This document shows positions 53,674 to 64,000 of a DNA stretch of 64,000 nt, one piece after another (within the stretch, counting starts at the first letter, position 1; every line of letters begins with the position of its first letter). Below the pieces are notes generated by a model. It made no database searches and was not told the origin of the DNA. It worked only from the letters and a program-made list of their open reading frames with translations. Location of the stretch: assembly GCA_029964075.1 (NCBI GenBank), contig CM057135.1, positions 10,442,863 through 10,506,862 of the forward strand, given 5' to 3'. The DNA is from Patiria pectinifera (Eukaryota > Echinodermata > Asteroidea > Valvatida > Asterinidae). Both the position numbers and the translations under genes were made by a program.

Positions 53674-56319
53674 CAACTTTTTCACAGGTACATTGGTCAG
53701 CCATGGCAAGTAAACATTTTTTTCAAATCCTATAACTAAATTAATAGGGCCCGTAAATAACGCTCAGATATTTTTTACCCTAATTTCTAGTTGGTTTTAT
53801 TATTTTATTTTACCAGACTGGTTCCATCATTCTGTTCTCTCTCGAGGCCATGTGGTCTTATAATGATGCATAGTCGATTCTCGGATTTTTGAAGGCCCTA
53901 GACACACTTTCGCCACTGAGGCTGGCATGGGCCTACTGGATGACGGGTTGATGAATGCACGACAGGTGCCATGTCTGAGAAGGGCGCGTGATCCCAGCAT
54001 GGTCTGTCCAGGCCATGAAACATAAATTGCCCACAACTCTTTCGTGCACGAATTGCGCGGGGGAATGCTAACGGCTATATTGAAGTATCTTCTCCTGCAT
54101 GACTGATGTGTGCCCAAATTGGATCGTGCGCAGATATTCTCGAAAGTTTTAGATATTCGGAAAATATTCTTCAGATGCTCGTCCCGGGCATTTTGTCAGC
54201 AGGCAATAAAACCTACGGTTTAGTCAATAAAGAGTCTCGTCACAGCCGCGTATGGGATTAAAGCCACGATGCATAGAGCAAGGAACATACGGGTGGAAAC
54301 CTGCTTAATTGAGAGGCTTTGGTAAGTAACATGTTGTCTGCTTTATAAAAATATCATGTTTGTTTGAATGATATGTTTTAATGTTTGTTTTAATTAATGA
54401 TATCTGGTGATGCTTCAATACACTGCGTCAGTAGAACCGTAGCGAGGGCCTTTCACGTACTTATCCTTCTGCATAACGACCTTTGTCTAATGCGTGCCCC
54501 CCCCCCAAAAAAATCTTCATGTTAAACATAATATGCTTGTTTTGGTTGCCGAAACTCGAATTTACTATAAATTAATTCGTCAAATAATTGCATGATGAAA
54601 TGTTTGAATGACATGGAATTGCTTTCCACCGAGTGTTGTTTTTGATAAGCACCATGAAAAACAAAGCGGCCTCTTAATTGTGCTAAATCACCCCGTACCG
54701 CACCGTATTCACTCCGGTTTTGCGATACCCTGAAATTTGCCTCCTTGCATGACACCCGGGTCAGCACTTACAAGTCATTCAGTAAAACATTTTTCAACTT
54801 TTGTTTGCTAGCACATGCAGCCAATTTTTTTTTTCAAGATTAGCTCTCATTGGTTTTTCTTCGTTTACTCCAGACCTTTTGTTGCTCAAAGTTTGATTAC
54901 CGTTAACATTCAAAAATAAGATATGCATGGTTCCCCCGTACAGGAAACGGTCAGTATAACTATAGGCCTACATTTAAATATATATCCAACCTTTTGCACT
55001 GGGAAATGTTACATTTTTCAGGTTACTTCTTTGCAGTCGTGTTGTTCGAAACTATATCTTAGAAGTACATTTTACACCTTTTTAAAGAATTTGCCAGCGT
55101 CGATCAAAACCATCTCATTGTGACGTACGTTGTTGCAACGCCAGTCAGGAGGGTACTACAAGTACTACTTACGATATAAAAAGGTCAGTGAATTTGATGT
55201 TTAAATCTAAATCCGATCAACTAGGCCAATATTTAACCTTAAACATTTTCGGTAAACCTGCAGAGAGGTTTCAATTTTGTGAGTTGCGACGCATGTCATC
55301 GTAAACAGATTTGTGGAATCATCGTAATATTTTGTACCATATGGTACTTATAGTTTGCCACTGACCAATATAGCGCAGCGTGATTTTTCGTCTGGTGCCT
55401 GCTGGGCCTTTACGCCTCGTATCACAACGTGATCGTCCTTGCACGGTGACGTCGTTTTGTACCGGCACAGGCCTACTTCAGCCATTGTTGATGTGATAAC
55501 ACTACTCTTGTCGATATTATTTATTTGTTACCTTCGGTTTCCATTGCCTTTTGTTTTAAGAGAAGAGTTACCAGGAAAAGTTCATATCATCAGCTTGTAA
55601 TGTTTGGAAATGAAGGATGAAAATGGTTCAAGAAATTTTGTTACAATCTATATTTAACTATTATTGAAAATCGAGTGTCAATCCACGTTTCTGGAATTCC
55701 CTACAGGAGTAGTCACGTGTTAAGGGCAGTTCAAAAGAGGCCGTAATTTATATACACTGTATCTCTCTTCTATTTTAAACCTGCCTCTTCAATTAGTATC
55801 TCTCTTTGACAAATGATGCATTTAGTTTATTGTATTTCATCCACTGTCCACAGAATAAAAGATCGCATCACTGAATCATTTGGGACAGAATATGAGACAA
55901 CATTCTCCTGCGGCTTACTGTAGCGGACACACTGCCTGGAGTACAACGGAATCGACTAAACATTCACTTCAGGTCTCCAGACTTCAGAGGTTCAGTTGCA
56001 AGGTTTTTAAATCCACGTATAATGAGTAGGTACAGGATCCTCTAATGTTCTATAACGTTGGCACATGCAGTTCCATTAATCTATAGTCCCGATTCAAAGG
56101 GACTGATACTTTAGTTTTATCATGAATTCGACTAGGTGTTTAACAATCACACTACGAATCACTCTATATGTTAAACGGTGACATTTTATTGATACAATAC
56201 AGTGTATGTAACTTTGTGTGCGTATGAATATTTTGAATAGTGCATTCGAAGGATTTTTTCGTGTATTTTTTTTTTGAAAATAATGGCTATTTCAGTGCAT
56301 TGTTAGTGTTAAGCAATAT
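53674..56319. other. Tandem-duplicate right half, then non-coding DNA
   Basis: 53674-53790 completes unit 2 of the duplication. Beyond that no gene or repeat family was recognised. A C-run followed by A-run lies near 54500. Confidence 0.5.
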
Positions 56320-59300
56320 TTCCCGATCCTGGCGCTTTGTGTATTGGGGATGGGTGATGGCTTCTGTAGTCCGATCCTGGTATCTCGATGCACAGAGATG
56401 GGTGGTGGAAATACAAAATCGAATTATTGTAAGACATATCACATGCAGAAAAAACCAAGTGATAATTCTGAGCATTTAATTGAAATGGATTGGAGATCTG
56501 TGTTGTAAAACAACGGAAAGTTTCTTTCAAGTTAACCCTCACTGCACTGTTCAGCAATACTCACACGCACAACTGTTCAGCAAATGTTGTTTCCTTGTAG
56601 GCCTTTATACAAAAAAATACACGTAAAGTATAGTTATACCTGAAGGGCTGTTTTACAGGCCCGGGTTAAATACGTATGATTGTACAGTTTGTTTCTTCTT
56701 TGTCTCTCCATCTAAAACTTCCATATTGCGGTGCGTGCTATATATAATTATACTTGCTCTTTAAAGACTGAACCTAAGCTAAAATGGCCTTGTCCTGCGG
56801 GCTCGATTATAAATCCCAGACGGCTGTGCAAGGTTGCTGAGGTCAATCAAAGTATGCACGACCCACACAGTGTCTATACATTGGCGGGAAATCTGTAGAG
56901 GGCCTTTTTTTTTGATGTTTTGATGTTTTAAGAACTAAAAACAAATGAGAAACTCCACCCTAACCTCTACCTCTTCACCATTTCTCCTTAAATTAGAATT
57001 ACACGCACGTTGTATTCATTAATAAATATTTCTGCATGCCAACTTCAGCGAAATTTACCTGTGGTTACAATAATTGACTACTTGAGCATGCCTGCGTGTG
57101 AAAAGTGTGGACTTTTTTTTCAATTTTGTGCTTCAGTTTATCAAAGATATAGCTTTACCTGAACTTTGCCTTATCACAGAACTTACCCTTGACCGTTAAA
57201 ACATACATAATTGTTTTAAATTTTCGGGAGCATAAGCATACTTCTTTTTCGAATGTTTGCAATAGGTTTCCCGATCCTGGAGCTCTGTGCTGGCAATGGG
57301 TGATGGCTTTCAGTTCGATCCCGGTGTGCCATGCACAGAGATTGGTGGATGGATACACAGTAATATTAACATAAATCATATTAAAGTGAAGCAAGTTTAT
57401 TTATTTATTTTTTTGAAATCGAGATTCGTGTAATCAGTAATGCATTGAATTTTTTTTGGGGGGTGCTTTTGGAAGTTATATATAGCAGAAAAGAGGCTGT
57501 TTGATGTTAACCCCGGACAATAAGAGTCCCACTATTCATATGCAACTGATGCAAGCTCATATTTTGTTTTTGATGATTATCTTCAATCGTAACATTAACA
57601 AAAGAGATCTGCATTATGTGAAAAAAACACTTTTTTATAGTTAGACCTACTTTCTTGCTATACAGTTTCCTGAAAAGTGAAAGGGTTCTTTATTGATGAA
57701 AATGCCAACGATGTCGGAAGACTTATTATGCCCTAAAACTGTCATAGAAAATTAATAATCGTCAAGGTATATACATGCATTTTTTTCTAGAATTACATAT
57801 ACACCATTGTCCTAAACCACACACGGCTCAATCGCGTATGGATCCCAGCTGCTGCGCGAGGTCAAATACACAACCCACGCAGTGCCTATTTTTTTTTGGC
57901 GGCATTCTTTACTAATGACATGTGCCAAACCGGTCTCGGAATGGGCGGAGCTTAAAGTACGCGTAAAGTGAAATATTTTGCAAATAATTTACTACAAAAA
58001 GGGCAGGGAAACTTGCACGAATTTGGATGGTTAATGAATAAAACCCAATTATTGTACAAAGATATTTTTATCCTCAGCCCTGCAGGCCCGGCAAAGTTAC
58101 AAAAGCCACACGCAATTACGAATTACCATAATTGTTGTCGTTATGTAGATTTATCGTTTAAAATGAACTACTCTTACTTTAGCTTCATGATGATAATTAT
58201 GCTGTATTCATTACTGTTTTTTTTTATGGCAACACAAGAGAACTCTACCTTTTGTTATATAATGCCTTTCTCTTTTTAGTCACGTCAAACGTGTGTAAAT
58301 AGTTAGGAAATGGTTTTCGAGGGACATACAGTTGTTGCATCAGTTTGCCGTGGACTACGTTTTTTTGTAGTCCAGCCAAATTCATACTGATGACCGTTGA
58401 AAGAAATACATCGTTGCTTTCAAATTGTTGCATCAAAAGTATTAAAAACAGACAGTTTTTCGAATCTCCTCGAACAATAACAGAAAAGAAGTATTAGTAG
58501 TGTTTTCCGATCCTGGAGCTCTGTGCCTAAAATGTGTGATGGTTTTCAGTTCGATCCTGCACACGGATGATTACCCAGTATAAACACAAATGATTATAAG
58601 TGAAGCAATTGTTCTTTTAAAATCGAGACTTTGGCAACCAATAAGGGATTCATATCTTTTCTGTTCCTAAGGCCCCCCAAAAAAGTCTCCGGTTTCTGGT
58701 ATGCACGCACGTCGCCGCAGCCATGCGCGTCGGCAAAATGAAAAAAGTTTTGTTTTCAATGAAAGATGATGTCTCAAAACCGCCAAACTCACTGGTTTGA
58801 CTGGAATCCTGCTACTGCACAATTTTAACATGTTTTTAGATGGGGTTATGATCGAGAATAAGCTTTATGTGGCCTCTCTGGACTCTCATATATTTGCACT
58901 TAGTTTAGTCGGGCACCATTTGTAGTCATCAGCCGACATTTGAAGCAAAAAAAGTCAGGTAAAAAAAAAAAAGCCGCGTCGCCGCACCACTTTTTGGACA
59001 AGCAACATATCAGAAACCGGAGACTTCTGTTTTTTGGCCTAATTTTGGAATTTATTACAGAAAAATGTTGTTGTATGTTAACCCTGAAAAACAAGACTTC
59101 CGTTCTATTTACAAACAAGCTCATAGTATTTTTGTTTTATTATTTTTTTTTTACTTTATTAACCTGTGTGAAAAACACGTCGATATTGGTACTGGCTCTT
59201 GTACTGGTTGTAGCCTACAGTTTCCTGACAAAATACGAATCATGTCGGGGAGGCTTTTTTTGTTTCACAACTGTTTCTGAGTTGTAAATTGCAGGCGGTT

Positions 59301-61860
59301 GCCCAAGGTCACTGAGGTAAATCAGAAAACACGTCCCGTACAGTGTCTAAACTTTGGCGGGAAATCTGTAACTGGCATATTTATCAATGACATGATTCTC
59401 AGGCTTTGGAGTTTGCGGAGCCCAAACTACGCGCGTAGTAAAATACATGTACATATACTTTGTAGCAAAAAAGCCATTGGGACTTCCACATTTATAATTT
59501 GCTTGGTTATACAAAGAAACAAGGCTGTATTTGAAAACTAGAATTTGTGAATAGAACATTTGAACTGCTCATCCTTGAGTGTGCTGTGTGTGTGGCAGAT
59601 CTTCGTCATCGAAGAGTTCGGGAGTACTATAAAATCAGTTGCGCCGTTGTTGCCTTTCATGACGTCGGCGTCTGGCTTCAGCGTTTCGCCGCTTGGTATC
59701 CGCGATTGCAGTTTGGACGCCATCTTTCGTTGCAGTTTGCCAGCCAGGACGGTCCATGGCCAGATTTTCCCAGTTGTTTATTGAGATGTTGGTGGCATTG
59801 ATGACATCTTTGTAGCGCAGCTTTGGCCTGCCTGGCTGTCTGGGTGATTCCAAGAGCTCGCCATAGAGGCGGATCTTCGGCAGTCTGTGCTCCTCCATTC
59901 GCACGACATGCCCAGTCCAGCGGAGCTGAGTTTTCAGCAACATGTGCTTCACACTCGGCATGCCCGCTCGAAGCAGCACTTCATCGTTGGTAACCCGATC
60001 CCACCATGAGATGTTGAGAATAGACCGGAGGTGGCGCTGCTGAATGGTCTGTAGCTTCTTGACGTGCCGTCTGTACAGGGTATACGTCTCCGCCGAGTAC
60101 AGCAGGGAGCTCAGCACAAGCGCACGATACACTTTGCATTTGGTGCTTGGTCGGATCCCCCTTAGCTTCAAAAGCCGATCCTTTAACCGACCGAAGGCAG
60201 CATAGCTGGCCTGAATCCGTTTATTGAGTTCTGCGTCCAGGGAGTTGTCGTTGCTGATGATGCTGTCAAGGTATGAAAACTGCTCGACAACCTCCAGAGT
60301 GGTCCCTTCCAGTGTGACGTTTGGCGCTACATAGGGGTCTCCTGGTGACGGTTGGTGGAGCACTACCGTTTTCCCGAGGTTGATTGTCAGGGCGAAGGCC
60401 CTGGCAGCTTGTGCAAATTTTGTGGCTTACATTTTCCTAAAAGGGTTCTTCATGCGATGAAAATGCATTTGCAAAATAGTGAATGGTTTTCCAAATCTTC
60501 CACAGCGGTTTTTACCCATCTATGCTTGCGGTCAATCAAAGACACGACCCACACAGTGCCTAAACTTTGGCGGGAGACCTGCAACTGGCATTTTTATCAA
60601 TGACATCTTTCTTAGGCCTTGGAGTGGGCGGAGCTTAAACTACGCGCGTTGTAAAAATGCATGTACATGTACACACATGTATGTACATGTACAAGTACAT
60701 GTACTTTGTAACAAAAAGGCCATTGGAACTTACACATTTATAATTTGCTTGGTTGTAAAAAGAAACAACTAATGTATCAAACATTCTGTAAACTCTCGAT
60801 ATACGCCTGTGAGATAGAAAGGTTGAATTGTCCATCCTTAAGTGTGCTGTATTCATGTAAACATGTATTTCTTTATGTCAACACAAGATAATTATAACTC
60901 TATCTGGTGTGAATAATTGCTTTGCTCTTGTTGTAGTCATGTCAAGCATGCGTGTGAAATGTTTGGAACAGTTGTTGCGTCAGTCAGCCAAGGAAAATGT
61001 TGTTTATTATTTTGTCCAGTCCAATCCATATACTGATTACTGTTGAAATCATGCATGTGCACTTCTTTTTTAACTTCTTTTTTTAACAGACTTCTTTTCC
61101 GAATTTTTGAAAAAAAGAAGAAGATGCAAATAGCAGCTAGTTTTTCCCGATCCTGGAGCTCTGTGCTGGCAATGGGTGATGGCTTTTAGTTCGATCCTGG
61201 TGTGCCATGCACAGAGATTGGTGGATGGATAAACAGAAATCATTAAGTTAAGCTATTTTTTTCTTTTGAAAGCGAGACTTGTGTAATCAGTAATGGATCC
61301 TAATTTTGGGATTGATGAAAGACAAAAAGCTGTTCCTTGTTAATCCTTGAAAATAAGAGTTCCGCACTATTCACATGCAATCTCATATTTTGTTCTTAAT
61401 TACATGTATATGCATTCATTTTTCAAGAAAAGGAGTCTGCAGTACAATGTGAAAACATGGTGAATAACACGTCTATATAGTTACTGAATTTTGTGGCTTA
61501 CATTTTCCTGAAAGGATTTTTTATGCAATGAAAATGCAAATGAGTGATGTGCTTCTTTGTCCCAAAACTGTCATGAAAATTAATTATCACCAGAGTATAT
61601 TTTTTTATAACGATGCATGTGCAAAACAGTGAATGGTTTTCCAAATCTTCCACAGCGGCTTTTACCCATCTATATGCTGGCCTTGTCCTGACAACCCACA
61701 TCATTATGACTCGGTTATAACTCCCAGCCGGTTGCGCGAGGTCAATCAAAAGCACGACCCACACAGTGCCTAAACTTTGTCGGGAGACCTGTAACTGGCA
61801 TTTTTTTTTTATCAAAAACATGGATTCTCAGGCCTTGGAGTAGGCGGTGCAAGCTATACA
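56320..61860. repeat. Degenerate array of alternating repeat families A and B
   Basis: Family A (about 95 bp, CCCGATCCTGG.GCTCTGTG, then GGGTGATGGCTTTCAGTTCG and CACAGAGATTGGTGGATGG) occurs at about 56322, 57268, 58503 and 61142. Family B (CACGACCCACACAGTG, TTTGGCGGGAGACCTG, GGAGTGGGCGGAGCTTAAAC) occurs at about 56785, 57725, 59280, 60460 and 61527. A and B alternate in one orientation with a period near 1-1.2 kb. Family A contains a GTTCGATCC B-box-like word and inverted CTCTGTGC/GCACAGAG ends. No coding potential. Confidence 0.75.
59540..60418 (-). pseudogene. 5'-truncated LINE fragment (RT C-terminal region)
   Basis: Minus-strand frame: KFAQAARAFALTINLGKTVV, VEQFSYLDSIISNDNSLDAE, LRSILNISWWDRVTNDEVLL, TQLRWTGHVVRMEEHRLPKI and GRPKLRYKDVINATNISINN, ending ERQQRRN at 59635, then about 95 bp of tail. 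It starts just after the position of the catalytic motif, so it is a 5'-truncated insertion. It is related to LINE 1 and LINE 2 but clearly a different subfamily. It sits inside the A/B array. Confidence 0.82.
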
Positions 61861-62440
61861 TGTAGTCCTTATACATGTAGTTTTTGTAAATACACATGTA
61901 ACCCCGACCTCAATTAGGTCTGAGGTTACTAAACATATATTTGACTATATGTACATTTACTATTTCAGTTTTCATTTTGTTCCATTTAATAGCCTAGTTT
62001 AATTTTTCCTGCTCCTTTCTTTTAATTTCCTTTTCTTTTCTTTTATAATTATTCGTACAAACATTCTCCATTTTTTATTGTTAGTATATACTCAATTTAT
62101 ACCGATAGTTTATTTTCCTGTGATGTGTTCTGAGGGGCAATTGACTGCCTCAGCAGAAAATCCCCTCGAACACCATTTGTGATCTTGCAATGAGCTTGCT
62201 GGCCTGATTTTTTCTGGGGAGTGCCACGCTGGACCAAACAAAATTTGGATGGTCAGAGTGACTGCATGTACATGCATGTTGGCCATTTCTCTCCTTGCCA
62301 CATCACCATTTAACAAGCCAGTGCCGAGCAGGTTAGACTGTGCCTCTCCATCTCCTCTCATGATCTTGTTGGAAGCCGAGATATATATTTAAATCTCGCA
62401 ATTGGAGAATTTTGCTTTGTTTCATCGATACGAATGTTGG
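61861..62440. other. Non-coding, no gene recognised
   Basis: AT-rich. Contains several tacatgta words and a small palindrome at about 62374-62398. No supported frame. Confidence 0.5.
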
Positions 62441-63529
62441 CTCTCTGTTATAGGTGAGTTCACATTTTGTTTTCTTTTAATTTTTCTAAGTGCTGTGAAG
62501 TTTTATTGATTTGTCTCATTAATTTGAAAGTTCGGTATAATTTGGATTGATCAGAAATAAGCAGACTTTCATGAAACCACTGATCCAATGAATTAATATT
62601 TTATGATTTTCTGAGAAATTTTGAATGAGACAATACACGAGGGGAGACAAGTAGTACATGATAATTATATTTTGAGTTTTCTTTTAAGTCTAAAGTTGTT
62701 TTATTAAGATGAAATCCCAACAAATCCTGTGTGATTGAGGTCATACATGATTTAATGATATCTTCCAGGAATTTGAGGAAGACATGATAAGTTTAAGTTA
62801 GTTGTTCCGATATTTACGACTGCTTTACTTTTTTAACCATGATATAAAACATTGGATATGTTTCGCTTCGAATTTTGGTGTGTATGATAATTGACGATTG
62901 ATTAGTTCTTTATAATTATATTATTGTAGAAGTAGGGTGCATTTTTGCTTGTTGATTATTCTGTTTGCATCAGTATGAGTATGATATGATCCCAAGAATG
63001 AGAAAATTAACGTCCTTGGGTAATAAGTGAGAAATATGAAAATTCTTCATAAGGATTAATTTCTTTACTGAAATGTTTATGATCAATTTGTATACTTCAG
63101 TTAATTACATGTATGTCCATTGTGTTGGATATGATCAATACTTGCAAGTATTAGCTCCGTGTTGCGATAAGGATTGAGAGTACATTAACTGTAATTTTAT
63201 TAAAGATTTTGTTCCATGCTTTATTGGAGAAACAAGAACAACTTTCCTCCACCTGAAAAGTTTTGGGCAGCTTGTACGTCTCAAGACCAAATCAATTGAA
63301 AATGGCCTTGTGCAGTGGGCCAGTGGCTGAGCCTGGTTTTATTAGTCTGCAAGGGCAGATTGTTTCTGCTTATTGACAACTGATTTATTGTAAGGAAAGA
63401 GTTTTCCTGTCACCCTAGTTTATGGTAGTACTGAGGATGTTTAAACTACATGTTTTGATTATAAGGTCCGTTATTATAATATTGGTGAATATCAATTTTG
63501 ATTATGGCGTGGACCACTCTCTGTTATAG
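62441..63529 (+). other. Intron-like segment flanked by a 14-bp direct repeat
   Basis: CTCTCTGTTATAGG occurs at 62441-62454 and again at 63517-63530. The first copy runs into GTGAGT, a consensus 5' splice donor (AG/GTGAGT at 62452-62459); the second ends at an AG acceptor (63528-63529). If used, the intron would be 62454-63529. The interior is AT-rich and non-coding. Confidence 0.45.
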
Positions 63530-63955
63530 GACCAGATTTGGCAAAGTGCTAGACTGTCCTTCATCAGCCGTCTGCTAGACTGGCCTAGTCCACTCAGTGC
63601 TCCAGGAACACCGCTGTGTCCCATGGTCCTACTGTGCTACCAGTAAACAAGAGGAGTACAGCCTGGATGATCAGCCAATGGAGCCGAGGACCGTGAGGGT
63701 TTTCTACCATCATCATTGTCTTCCCGAGCCTTGGAGCTTCTGTGAAGAACTTTGATATTAGATTTTGGCGCCTTTTTATTTTTTTCTAAGCTCAGTTTGT
63801 TTTAATCTTTTACTCACATTACTTAATTTTGCCTTTGATTCTTGCTTGTATATATCTTATTGTGTCGTGTGCATATTTGAAGTTTTACCATTTATAATCT
63901 TGTGATATTTTCTTTGCCTACTATTAATTAATAAACTAAGTTCTGTGCATGCAAA
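63530..63955 (+). other. Possible terminal non-coding exon with poly(A) signal
   Basis: Begins after the acceptor-like AG, has higher GC than its surroundings to about 63760, no long open frame, and AATAAA at 63930-63935 followed by a T-rich stretch. It could be a 3' UTR or lncRNA exon. There is no protein evidence. Confidence 0.35.
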
Positions 63956-64000
63956 ATCTTTAAATGTTAATCAGTGTATTCTTTTAGAGGGGGTCGATAC

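Overview
The window is animal nuclear DNA made almost entirely of transposable elements and one old virus-like element. It lacks dense bacterial-style coding. It has APE-type LINEs, Ty3-type LTR elements, a Polinton (Maverick), AT-rich spacers, many tacatgta-type runs and telomere-like TTAGGG motifs. A marine invertebrate is the best guess; the phylum cannot be fixed from sequence alone. No intact host protein gene was recognised.

Core feature: a decayed Polinton of roughly 14-15 kb, now spread over about 5.6-40.9 kb because other elements landed in it. From left to right its genes are: an unknown plus-strand gene with a 141-bp internal duplication (5668-6531); a TFIIB-like gene (7197-7654); a minus-strand group of a membrane/coiled-coil protein, a putative minor capsid protein and an unknown (7687-9478); a plus-strand virion-type protein (13391-14763) meeting a minus-strand coiled-coil/membrane protein at a strong hairpin; small membrane proteins, packaging ATPase, major capsid protein and a short membrane protein on the minus strand (15991-19584); a plus-strand integrase (19664-20662); and a minus-strand protein-primed type DNA polymerase B. 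The polymerase lies in three pieces: 20626-22165, 25123-25440 and 39407-40899. A second, partial and differently damaged copy of the ATPase/capsid/membrane block lies at 1640-4275.

Insertions into the Polinton: an APE LINE with a (CAA)n tail at 9519-13381; a fold-back/minisatellite block with a C2H2 zinc-finger gene at about 22166-25122; and a Tx1/L1-like LINE at 25437-39406 with a ~17-bp target-site duplication. The Tx1-like LINE holds three further insertions: a 5'-truncated LINE (27116-28381), a Ty3 element with 104-bp LTRs and GGAGC target duplication (30485-37558), and an inverted-repeat element with a tRNA-like core (38194-38575). The Ty3 element is itself broken by a 1,961-bp non-autonomous TIR element (33176-35136) with a 9-bp target duplication. 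A second copy of that TIR element lies at 41050-43084.

Right part: a young Ty3 element on the minus strand (46419-53669) has 369-bp LTRs differing at only about four sites, a tRNA-Leu-like primer site, gag and pol, and a 190-bp triplication in pol. Its unoccupied target is preserved in the neighbouring tandem copy (45744-46020). From 56.3 to 61.9 kb lies a degenerate array of two alternating repeat families, interrupted by a LINE 3' fragment. The last 1.6 kb holds a splice-donor/acceptor-like pair and a poly(A) signal, possibly a non-coding exon. Most genes carry frameshifts or stops, so the window reads as relics rather than working elements.
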